Of a DNA stretch of 64,000 nucleotides, positions 38,347 through 46,800 are shown piece by piece. Source of the stretch: JABDGM01 sp046349975 (GTDB lineage: Bacteria; Planctomycetota; Planctomycetia; Pirellulales; Lacipirellulaceae); assembly GCA_046349975.1 (NCBI GenBank), contig JAXMBH010000009.1, positions 172,305-236,304 on the forward strand, read 5' to 3'. Within the stretch, counting starts at the first letter, position 1; each line of letters begins with the position of its first letter. Under the pieces are notes generated by a model, which saw nothing but the letters and a program-made list of their open reading frames with translations, was not told the origin of the DNA and ran no database searches. A program made the translations under genes and the position numbers.

Positions 38347-39009
38347 GTGTCCCTTCCTCCCAACACCCGCGCCAGCTTGATAGCCCGCCTCGCCGATCCG
38401 TCGGACGCGGCCGCTTGGGACGAGTTTGTGCAGATTTATCTGCCGTTGCTCTACCGCTTGGCACATCGCAAGGGTCTACAACACGCCGACGCTGAAGAAC
38501 TCGCTCAAGAAGTTCTGGCCGCCGTCTCGCGCGCCGTCCACCGCTGGGAACCCGATGCCGAGCGCGGTCGCTTCCGCGATTGGCTGTTCCGCATTGCCCG
38601 CAACCTGATCATCAACTTCATGACGCGCCCCAAGCATCGCCCGTGGGGCGGCGGCACGGAAGTCATGCAACTGCTCCACGAACAACCGGCCGCCAGCGCC
38701 AGCGAAACAGCATTCATCGATCTCGAATATCGCCGCGAAGTCTTCCGCTTCGCTGCCGCCCGCGTCCGCACGGCCGTCAGCGACAACACCTGGCGCGCCT
38801 TCTGGCTCACAAGCGTCGACGGCCAGCCGAGCGCCGACGTCGCCAAATCACTGCGGATGACCGTCGGCAACGTGTACCTGGCGCGCAGCCGCGTGATGGC
38901 CCGCTTGCGTAAGGAGGTGGACCGGTATCGCGCATCCGACGAGTCGTCGACCAAGTTGGCAAACATGCCGGACATTATGAACCGCCAAGACACCAAGATC
39001 ACCAAGTAG
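38347..39009 (+). CDS. RNA polymerase sigma factor, ECF subfamily
   Basis: 220 residues. Region 2 is visible (WDEFVQIYLPLLYRLAHRKG, then LAQEVLAAVSRAV and FRDWLFRIARNLIINF), followed by region 4 (VDGQPSADVAKSLRMTVGNV, YLARSRVMARLRKEV). A GTG at 38347 is the start. The next gene is a kinase with an anti-sigma-like zinc motif, an arrangement described for planctomycete ECF groups associated with serine/threonine kinases. It should redirect RNA polymerase to a small regulon in response to the kinase signal. Confidence 0.92.
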   Translation: MSLPPNTRASLIARLADPSDAAAWDEFVQIYLPLLYRLAHRKGLQHADAEELAQEVLAAVSRAVHRWEPDAERGRFRDWLFRIARNLIINFMTRPKHRPWGGGTEVMQLLHEQPAASASETAFIDLEYRREVFRFAAARVRTAVSDNTWRAFWLTSVDGQPSADVAKSLRMTVGNVYLARSRVMARLRKEVDRYRASDESSTKLANMPDIMNRQDTKITK

Positions 39010-39148
39010 TAACGAGACATGATTCCAGGCACCACTTGTTGCGAGGCCACGTTCAGGCACGAGTGTGCAATTTGCCATCAACGAAATCGCCAGGCTTGGC
39101 GTCCGTCGCGTCTTCGCGGTTCAAATCTCAATTGACACAGCCACAGCA

Positions 39149-40711
39149 ATGAGAGCAATTAACCAAAAATTTGAACCAGCCGAGCACTTGTCGCGTGCCG
39201 ACTTGGAACTCCTCGTCGCCGACGACGGCAGCGACGTGCGGCGGCTCGTCGCGCATTTGGAACGCTGTGACGCGTGCCGGTCACGCCTGACCGACGCGGC
39301 CGCCAGTGCCGATGATTGGGACTCCGCTCGATTTCTACTCGGCGGCGACGACCTGCCGCGGTGGGAACCCGATCCATCCGATGGCGGCCTCACGATTTCG
39401 TCGTCGCAGCTGATTTCCTCCGCGATCCACGACCAAATCGAACGGCTGCTCGGCACGCCAAGTCATCCCGAAATGCTCGGCCGCCTCGGCCGCTACGACA
39501 TCGAACGCATCATCGGCAGCGGCGGCATGGGCGTCGTGCTCAAGGCGCATGACAGCGAACTCAATCGCCCGATCGCGATCAAGCTGCTCGCGCCGGAGCT
39601 CGCCCACAACGGCCCTGCCCGCGAGCGATTCGCCCGCGAGGGCCGGGCGGCAGCCGCAGTTGTGCACGAGCACGTGGTGGCGATTTACAACGTCGAATCC
39701 GGCGGGCCGGTGCCGTTTCTCGTCATGCAGTATGTGCCCGGCCGTTCGCTCGAAGCCCGCGTGGCGGAAGATGGCCCACTCACGGTCGAGGAGCTGCTTC
39801 GCATCGGCGCTCAAGCCGCCGCTGGCCTGGCTGCCGCCCACCGGCAAGGCCTGGTGCATCGCGATGTGAAGCCGGCCAACATCCTCCTTGAAAACTCCGT
39901 CGAACGCGCCGTGCTCACCGACTTCGGTTTGGCCCGCGCGATTGACGACGCCAGCCTCACTCGCACGGGCATCCTCGCCGGCACACCGCATTACATGTCG
40001 CCCGAGCAAGCCCGCGGCGAACTCATCGATCATCGCTCCGACCTGTTCAGCCTCGGCGCCGTGCTGTACTTCATGGCCACTGGTCACCCGCCGTTCCGCG
40101 GCTCGACAGCCATGGGCATTCTCCACCGCATCTGCCAGGAGCTGCACCGGCCGGTGTGGCAGGTGAACAAAGACATTCCCGACGAGGTTGCCGATCTCAT
40201 CGATCGCCTCCTGGAAAAGAAGCCTGGCCAACGCTTCGCCACGGCCGACGACGTGCAAGACGCCCTCGCGTCGCTGCTCAGCCGCGTGCAGCGCGACGGT
40301 CTCCGCCGCAGGCGATTCCGCGGTTGGTCGCGCATCGTGAGACGCAAGAGCACGATCGTCGCTGCAGGAGTGGCCGCTGTGGTCTGCATCGCCGCCACAA
40401 CTTGGTGGTGGAAAGAGCGGCCGGTGTCCACCAACACCAATACCCCGACAGCGGTTGCAGCGCCACAAGTTGCGTCTCACGACGCTCCAGCGAACGGCAT
40501 AACCGACGCCGATAAACACGAACTGCAACTACTCCGTGCGGATGACACGTACTTCTTAACCGACCTCGCGTCAGCGCGCACGCAGGTGACCACCGAGCCG
40601 CTGCCGCAATATCGCTTCGGCATCACCGGCGATCGCTGGCAGCAGGATCTGAAGGAAGCTTCGCGCGCGCTCGACCAACTGGAAACAAACAACGGCCAAC
40701 CAACCCCGTAA
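39149..40711 (+). CDS. Membrane serine/threonine protein kinase with N-terminal zinc anti-sigma motif
   Basis: 520 residues from the ATG at 39149; an in-frame start at 39065 is less likely. An N-terminal zinc finger of anti-sigma type has the HX3CX2C pattern in LVAHLERCDACRSRL. The PKN-type kinase domain follows: Gly loop IGSGGMGVVLKAHD, lysine in IAIKLL, catalytic HRDVKPANILL, DFGLARA and SPEQAR. One membrane helix (TIVAAGVAAVVCIAATTWWW) is followed by a 110-residue external domain. Inferred role: it senses a signal outside and releases or modifies the upstream sigma factor. Confidence 0.9.
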   Translation: MRAINQKFEPAEHLSRADLELLVADDGSDVRRLVAHLERCDACRSRLTDAAASADDWDSARFLLGGDDLPRWEPDPSDGGLTISSSQLISSAIHDQIERLLGTPSHPEMLGRLGRYDIERIIGSGGMGVVLKAHDSELNRPIAIKLLAPELAHNGPARERFAREGRAAAAVVHEHVVAIYNVESGGPVPFLVMQYVPGRSLEARVAEDGPLTVEELLRIGAQAAAGLAAAHRQGLVHRDVKPANILLENSVERAVLTDFGLARAIDDASLTRTGILAGTPHYMSPEQARGELIDHRSDLFSLGAVLYFMATGHPPFRGSTAMGILHRICQELHRPVWQVNKDIPDEVADLIDRLLEKKPGQRFATADDVQDALASLLSRVQRDGLRRRRFRGWSRIVRRKSTIVAAGVAAVVCIAATTWWWKERPVSTNTNTPTAVAAPQVASHDAPANGITDADKHELQLLRADDTYFLTDLASARTQVTTEPLPQYRFGITGDRWQQDLKEASRALDQLETNNGQPTP

Positions 40712-40722
40712 AGGACCAGATT

Positions 40723-41538
40723 ATGAAAATAAAATTCTGGATGTGTGGCGTCTTGATCATCAGCTTGTTGGGGGTCGCCGCCAGCAAGTATGCGGCCGCT
40801 CAATCTTCCGTTCCGATCGAAGTTCCTCCGCCGGTGTCGACGGCGGTACCCGCGCAAGCGCCCCCGAACGTTCTGTGGGCGCAGGCTCCGGCGGTCATCG
40901 CCGCACCCCAGTTGAGGTTCCAATACCGAACAGCGGGCGTATCGCCGGCAATCGATGCCGCCGCCGCTGAGCTTCGCGATGCGACGACCGACGAAGCCAA
41001 GTCGGCCGCGCGGAAGAAGCTCACTGCGCTGCTCAACAAAACATTCGATGAAGATATGAAAGGCCGCGAAACCGAACTGAAGAAGGTCGAGGAGCGAGTC
41101 AAGAAGCTGCGGGCCCAGTACCAAAAGCGCATCGACAAGAAACAAGAAATCGTCGACCTCCAACTCAAAGTGCTCGAGAACGAAGCCGATGGACTGGGCT
41201 TCTTCAATACGCCCGTGCCGGGACCGAGTCCCTTTGGGGCAAACCCATTCGGCTTTCCACAACCTGCGGGCGTATACGGCCGTACTCCCGCGCACGACGG
41301 GCTGATTATCGAGACGCAGCCGCCAACTGCCACAGACCATGTAGATCCAGAAACTGGAGAGCCTGCACATACACCGTTCGAGGAACCGTCCCCGAATGCC
41401 AAGCTAGAAAAGACAAGTAAATCTCACGTCGACGTCGATGTTCAGCCATTTGACCCGCCCAGGCGTGCACCAAAACGAACAACAGCATCTCAGCCCGCCG
41501 ATGTGAAAGAAAGTGGGTTGGAATCGCACCCGGAGTAG
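40723..41538 (+). CDS. Exported coiled-coil protein of unknown function
   Basis: 271 residues starting 11 nt after the kinase gene. A signal peptide (IKFWMCGVLIISLLGVAAS, cut near YAAA) is followed by a Pro-rich stretch, a charged helix with coiled-coil character (about residues 85-150, ETELKKVEERVKKLRAQYQK) and an unstructured tail. The close spacing suggests an operon with the sigma factor and kinase, perhaps as the extracytoplasmic input. No known domain was recognised. Confidence 0.7.
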   Translation: MKIKFWMCGVLIISLLGVAASKYAAAQSSVPIEVPPPVSTAVPAQAPPNVLWAQAPAVIAAPQLRFQYRTAGVSPAIDAAAAELRDATTDEAKSAARKKLTALLNKTFDEDMKGRETELKKVEERVKKLRAQYQKRIDKKQEIVDLQLKVLENEADGLGFFNTPVPGPSPFGANPFGFPQPAGVYGRTPAHDGLIIETQPPTATDHVDPETGEPAHTPFEEPSPNAKLEKTSKSHVDVDVQPFDPPRRAPKRTTASQPADVKESGLESHPE

Positions 41539-41546
41539 CGGATTAA

Positions 41547-41717
41547 TCACGACGCTTTGAGCTTCTCGATCTCGGCTTTGGCAGCGGCGAGGTCGGCTTC
41601 GAGCTGGCGAACTTCGGATTCATCATCCATCTGTTTGCGAGCGCCGGAGAGCCGCTGCTGAAGATCGTTCATTTTCTTGTGAAGCAGGTCGATGCGTTTC
41701 TTGGCTTTTTTGTCCAT
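41547..41717 (-). CDS. 56-residue coiled-coil protein
   Basis: A short gene read on the minus strand: it begins MDKKAKKRIDLLHKKMNDL and ends AAAKAEIEKLKAS. Leucines and isoleucines are spaced as in a coiled coil, with a DDESEVRQLEADL middle. The ATG at 41717 lies 4 nt downstream of a heptad array. Codon use (GCC, CTC, GAG at third-position GC) fits a real gene. Small proteins of this build occur in other planctomycetes from memory; the function is unknown. Confidence 0.65.
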   Translation of the reverse strand: MDKKAKKRIDLLHKKMNDLQQRLSGARKQMDDESEVRQLEADLAAAKAEIEKLKAS

Positions 41718-41720
41718 GAG

Positions 41721-41789
41721 AAGTCGTCAGTCTTCAGTGGCCAGTCGTCCGTTGTCCGTCGTCCGTTGTCGCATGTCGCGAGTCGTCAG
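41721..41789. repeat. Single-arm heptad array upstream of the 56-residue gene
   Basis: Nine units in 7-nt steps, each ending in GTC, TTC or GCC (AGTCGTC, AGTCTTC, CGTTGTC and others). No inverted partner arm was found. On the minus strand it ends 4 nt before the small gene's ATG. Confidence 0.75.
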
Positions 41790-41810
41790 CCCCCGGTTCG
41801 GCCGGGGGCT
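41788..41810 (-). terminator. GC-rich hairpin between two minus-strand genes
   Basis: Nine-bp arms (AGCCCCCGG and complement) with a 5-nt loop, 36 nt after the membrane protein stop. There is no T run; it may be a REP-like hairpin rather than a terminator. Confidence 0.4.
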
Positions 41811-41845
41811 AACGTTTAGATCTCAGGAGAGAATTTCTAAAACAG

Positions 41846-42409
41846 CTACGGCGTCGCAGTGTTTGCCGGGGCAACCAACTGTGGTGCGGCGTTGGCATCG
41901 GCTTTTTTCACCCGCGGATACGTCCGCAGGACGCTTCCAAACGTGACCGCAACGATCCCGAGAACGACGCACAGTGTCAACCACGTCCGCCACTTTTGGC
42001 GAATCTTGTCGGCAGCCGACGTGCGTCCGGCGAAGAGCGCCGCCAGCAGAAACACGCCGATTGCCGCCAGCATTTTGAGTCCCATGAGCATGTGATAGGA
42101 CGGATCCAGCCGCTCGTGCTGCTTAATGATCAGCACATAATTGAAAATCCCCGCCACGAGCAACAGCGCCGTCGCGATGCCGGTCCACTTGGCCCACACG
42201 GCCCTGCGGCCACCGAAGAATTGATCCGCCGGCGCGATGCCATTGCTCGCACTCGGCGGCACGGCAACGGAACGGAGATAGAACAACCCACCCAGCAAGA
42301 TGATGGCCCCCAGGATGTGGCTGAGCCGCGCGACGAGCATCAACACATACATGCTATCGATTTGCGGCTGCGTGGGTTGTTGGGCGAATAGCAAAAGAGA
42401 GTGCAGCAT
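41846..42409 (-). CDS. Four-helix membrane protein (CopD-like)
   Basis: 187 residues with four hydrophobic segments: YVLMLVARLSHILGAIILLGG, WTGIATALLLVAGIFNYVL, MLMGLKMLAAIGVFLLAALFA and WLTLCVVLGIVAVTFGSVL. Histidines in helix 1 (SHILG) and in the second loop (YHMLMGLK) resemble CopD/DUF2269-type membrane proteins. The substrate or cofactor is not known. It is followed by a short tail of low complexity. Confidence 0.65.
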   Translation of the reverse strand: MLHSLLLFAQQPTQPQIDSMYVLMLVARLSHILGAIILLGGLFYLRSVAVPPSASNGIAPADQFFGGRRAVWAKWTGIATALLLVAGIFNYVLIIKQHERLDPSYHMLMGLKMLAAIGVFLLAALFAGRTSAADKIRQKWRTWLTLCVVLGIVAVTFGSVLRTYPRVKKADANAAPQLVAPANTATP

Positions 42410-42462
42410 TGAATTCTCACATTACGAAAGCCTGGCATGAACACTTAAATAAAGCGGCACGT

Positions 42463-42500
42463 CACTGGGGGCTCGCCTTCGGCTCGACCCCAGCCACCCA
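42463..42500. repeat. REP-like module GGGGGCTCGC/GGCTCGACCCC
   Basis: CTGGGGGCTCGCCTTCGGCT followed by CGACCCCAGCCACCC, the same module as at 30739-30833 and in addA. Located just after the cca stop on the minus strand. Confidence 0.6.
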
Positions 42501-42530
42501 CTTGCGATTGGGGCAGGGATTCGAGTGCCA

Positions 42531-43781
42531 CTATCGTAACGTGTGGGAGGAAGCACGCAAACGGTCGACCAGGGCGATCGCCTCATCGGCGGTACTGATT
42601 TCGCCGACCAGCTGCGCATCGCGAACCCGCTCCAGCAGTGTTGAGAACTCGGGGCTGGGCTTCAGACCGTGGCTGATTAGCGCGCCGCCGTCCAGCAGCG
42701 GGGCAGGGTTAAGTAGTTCCGGTGTCCAAGCCAATCGCTCGCGGCAAAACTTAACGGCCGCATCGCCGGGGCCCGCCATCGCTTCGTGGAGGGCGACGAT
42801 TTCCTCGGCGCCGTCGTGGATTAGCAGTCGCTGGATCGTTGGCCAAGGAAGCTCATGCGCCTTCGCCAAGACCGGCAACTTTTGGAGGAGCCACGCGGCG
42901 CGGTCGCCTTCGTGCTTCGTAAATCGCAGCCGGCGAGCAGCTTCTTGCGCTTGCTGTGGCCGTGCTTGCGGCAGCGCGACACGAAGAATCGCCGCCATGA
43001 TGACGGCAATCGTGGGTGTGTCAAGTCGCTCGAGAACGGCGAGAACGTCCTCGAAAGTCACGTCCGCGAGGGCGGCGATTTCAGGCAGCACGTACCGGAG
43101 CAAACCAGACTCGCGCAGCAATGTCATCGCCCGCGAGCGGTTCGCGTCCAGCAGCATCCGCCGCATTTCCATGCCGCTGCGCTCGGCACTTACGGCACGG
43201 ATCTCGGCGGCCATCGACTGGATCGCCTGCATTGTCATCGGTTCGATCGCGAAGTTGAACGTGGCTGCGAAGCGCACCGCGCGCAGCATCCGCAATTTAT
43301 CTTCGTGCAGTCGCTCGCGCGGGTTGCCGATCGCGCGAATCGTGCGTGCTGCGAGGTCATTTTGCCCCCCCACGAAGTCGACAACCTTCTCCGCAATCGG
43401 ATCGAAGAAGAGGCCGTTGATCGTGAAGTCGCGGCGTTGGGCGTCGTGTTCGGCGCTGGTGAACGTCACACTGTCGGGATGCCGGCCGTCGCTGTACGCC
43501 GCGTCCTGGCGAAACGTGGCAGCTTCGATTTGGCCGGCGGCCCGCGGACCGAGGACTGTGACGACGCCGAACGCCGCCCCGATCGGCAGCGTGCGCCGCC
43601 GGCCGAACAGGTCGCGGATCTGGTCGGGCGTCGCGCTCGTGGCGACGTCATAGTCCTTCGGCGTAATCCCGAGCAACTGGTCGCGGACGCAACCACCCGC
43701 CCAGAGCGCCTCGAAGTTCGCCGCGCGCAGCTTGCGCACGATCTCGAGAGCGAACGTGCGTTGAGCGGCGGGGTCGGGCAT
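42531..43781 (-). CDS. cca: CCA tRNA nucleotidyltransferase / poly(A) polymerase family
   Basis: 416 residues. The nucleotidyltransferase core has WAGGCVRDQLLG and the metal-binding DYDVATSATP, then the RDFTINGLFFDP and RLHEDKLRMLRAVRFAATF motifs of class II enzymes. A C-terminal helical region with an HD-like end follows. It adds or repairs the 3' CCA of tRNA, which matters here because none of the three tRNA genes in the window encodes CCA. Poly(A) polymerase activity cannot be ruled out from sequence. The ATG lies 9 nt downstream of a heptad array. Confidence 0.9.
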   Translation of the reverse strand: MPDPAAQRTFALEIVRKLRAANFEALWAGGCVRDQLLGITPKDYDVATSATPDQIRDLFGRRRTLPIGAAFGVVTVLGPRAAGQIEAATFRQDAAYSDGRHPDSVTFTSAEHDAQRRDFTINGLFFDPIAEKVVDFVGGQNDLAARTIRAIGNPRERLHEDKLRMLRAVRFAATFNFAIEPMTMQAIQSMAAEIRAVSAERSGMEMRRMLLDANRSRAMTLLRESGLLRYVLPEIAALADVTFEDVLAVLERLDTPTIAVIMAAILRVALPQARPQQAQEAARRLRFTKHEGDRAAWLLQKLPVLAKAHELPWPTIQRLLIHDGAEEIVALHEAMAGPGDAAVKFCRERLAWTPELLNPAPLLDGGALISHGLKPSPEFSTLLERVRDAQLVGEISTADEAIALVDRLRASSHTLR

Positions 43782-43790
43782 GCGAAGAGG

Positions 43791-43861
43791 ATAGTTGATA
43801 GTGGATAGTCGTTAGTTGATAGTTGTTAGTTGATAGTCGTTAGTTGATAGTCGTTAGTTGG
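43791..43861. repeat. Single-arm heptad array overlapping the addA 3' end
   Basis: Units GATAGTT, GATAGTC and GTTAGTT alternate in 7-nt steps for about 10 units. On the minus strand it encodes the last residues and the stop codon of addA, and ends 9 nt before the cca start. Confidence 0.8.
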
Positions 43862-46800
43862 GAGGATGTGTCGGCAGTCGCTGCAGCCATCAACTTGTTG
43901 ATGCGTGCTGTGGCTTCCGCGCGGGCCGCGTCGTTCCAGGGGATGATAATCTCGCGGCCGGCGCTGAGCAGTTCGAGCACCAACTCGGTCGGCGGCGTGC
44001 GGAGGGCCTGTTCGGCGGCGAGGGCGTAGACGTAAAGTTGTGGTTTGTAACGTTCGGCGAGTTGGTTGATGCGTTGGACATCGTTGGCGGCGACTTCGTT
44101 CGTCTTGTAGTCGATGATGCGCCACTCGCCGGCTTCGTTGGAGTAGAGGTAATCGATGTAGCCGCGGATGTAGCGGGTGTCGGCTGGAGTGGTTGGTTCA
44201 ATGAGGGACGTCTTCTTTTGGCGGCGCACTGGGGGCTCGCTGCGCTCGACCCCAGGCACCCCGCGCGCTGGGGGCTCGCTGCGCTCGACCCCGGCCACCC
44301 CGACCGATGTCCAGGGTAGCAGGAATTCCACTTCATGATGTACAGCGGTGGCGTTAGCCAGTTCTCGGCCGCGTGGCGAGGCGGCGAAGCGGGCAATCAT
44401 CGTAGTGGCCGCTGCCGCCACTGTGGCTGCATCCTGATCGACATATTCGGGGGCCAAATGTTCGCACCACGCGGTGATTTCGCCAGAGAGATCCTCATCG
44501 TTCAGGCGACAGTCGAGTCGGGCGAGCACGTCGTGGACGAGCAAGCCCAAGCCAATGGCCCGCTGCGAGCGGCTGTCGGCGACCAGTATCGCTGCTGGCA
44601 CTGCTTCGGCATCCGCGCGAATTTCGGCGTTGGCTTCGACCCGAACGTTGTCGGACGCCAGGCTGGAGAAGGAGAATTGTCGACGCCGGATGGAGGCGTC
44701 CGCAATCACGTCAGCATGTGGCGGAACGATGCCGTCGCCGTCGGCAGCCATGGCGTGCGCGTCGTCAAGCATCTTCAGCAGGTCGCGGCCCCGCGCTTGG
44801 CTCACCGCCTGCGGTGCATTTTCACGCGGTGGAGCGATGTGGACACGTGGTGCTTCGTAACCGTTGGGAAGCTGCCCGATGCACTCGCCGGTGGTGAGGT
44901 CGAAGTGAGCGGCGATGAGCTTCATCCAATCGCTCTTGGGTGTGTCGAGCGAATCGATGCTGGTCGACAACAGCAAATAGTCGGCAGCCCGCGTCGTAGC
45001 GACGTACAACAATCGTTTGCGTTCGTCGAGTTCGGCAAGGCGTTCCGCAGCGTCGAACAGCAGCATGCCGGTGGCCGTTTTTTCGTCCTGGTCGTCGTTT
45101 GGCAAGCGGACGAGCGGGCCGAGTTTGTCGTCGAGCGCGGCGTCGGGGCCGACCGGCCGCGGCGGGCGATCGAGGTCGGGCACAATGACGAACGGAAACT
45201 CCAGGCCCTTCGCGCGGTGGATGGTCATCAAGCGAATCACGTCGGCGGCTTCGGCGCTGGTGGAAGCGAGTGGTTCTTTGGGTGGCCGCGAGATGAACTC
45301 GGTGAGTTGCGTGATGAACTCGTTCAGGTCGTTGCCGTTGGCGTCGGCCGTGCGGGCTTGTTCGACCAGCTTGTAGAGGTTGGCGAGTTTGCGCTCGCCA
45401 AGGAATTCGGCGACAAGCACGGCATCGTAGCCGGTGAGGTCGAGCGCCGTGTTGAGCAGCGTGGTGACGGGCACGACGTCTTTCATTGCGCGGAGTCGGC
45501 CGATTGTGCTCGCGGCGGCGACCACGCGGGCCTGTTCTTCGCCGGAGAGTTCGCGTGGCGGTTCGCTCGCGAAGAGGCCGGCGTTGAGCGTGCCGCCATG
45601 CTCGACGAGCCAGAAGAGCGACTCATCGGTGAGGGCGAAGAACGGGCTGCGGAGCACGCCGGCGAGGCTGATGTCGTCGGCCGAGCTGGCGACGCTGCGC
45701 AGGAGGTTGAGCACGTCGAAGACTTCCTGCTGGGCGTAGAACGCGTGGCCGCCGACCAGGTAATATTCGAGGCCTTGCTCGCGGAGCGCTTCTTCGTAGA
45801 GCCGCACGTCGCTGAGGGCGCGAAAGAGAATAGCGACGTCGCCGGGGCGAAGTGGGCGCGGCGCGTTCGTGTGGCGATCGATGACGGGTGTTTCGCCGGT
45901 GGCGCCTTCGATGAGCTCGCGCAGACGCTGGGCAATCGCGGTGGCTTCGCGCCGGCGCAGTTGTTCGGTGGTGGGTTTGGCGGAGGTGCTGTGGGGGGCC
46001 GGGGATGTTGCACGTGGCGAACCCTCCCTCGCCACGGCGAGTCCCGAGCGACCTAGCCCCTCCCTACGAGGGAGGGGAGAGTTTGTTGTCCACAGAAATT
46101 CTACGGCGGGGGCTGCGGTGGCTGGTGGGCGGTGGGCGGTGAGCGGCTCGTAGCCGTCGAACGCGTCGTGGAAAAGAGCGTTGACGAAGTGCAGCACGCC
46201 GGGTTGGCTGCGGAAGTTGCATGTGAGTTGCAGGCGGCCAGGATCGGGGACTTCGCTGCGGAGCTTAAGGAACTCGGGCGGCACCGCGCCGCGAAAGCGG
46301 TAGATCGATTGCTTGAAGTCGCCGACGAAAAACAGGCGGCCTTCATCGAAACCGGCGCCGCAGATCTTCTTGATGAGGTCGACTTGCAGCGGATCGGTGT
46401 CTTGGAATTCATCGACGAGCAGTAGCCGCAGGTCGGCCGATAGGGCATCGCGTACGGCCGCGTTCTTAGGATCGGCGAGCAGGCGATGCGCGAGCGTGAG
46501 TTGGTCGTCGAAGTCGAGCTTCGCGAGCCGCTGTTTGCGGGCCTGATACTTGTCGGCGACGTCGGCGGCGAGGCGCAGTAATTTCACGCCGAGGACCGCT
46601 GCATTGCGGGCGGCGGTTTCATCCCACACGGGCGGCTTGCTCTTGGAAATGACATCGCGCACTTTCGTGCAGGCGGCTTTGTATGCTTCGAAGTCTGCCG
46701 GCGTCGCCCAGTCGTCTTTCTTGCATGTGCCTTGCACGCGGGCGCAGCTGGCGATCGATTCCAAGTCCGAGATCGTGACGCGCTCGGGCGATTTCTGCAG

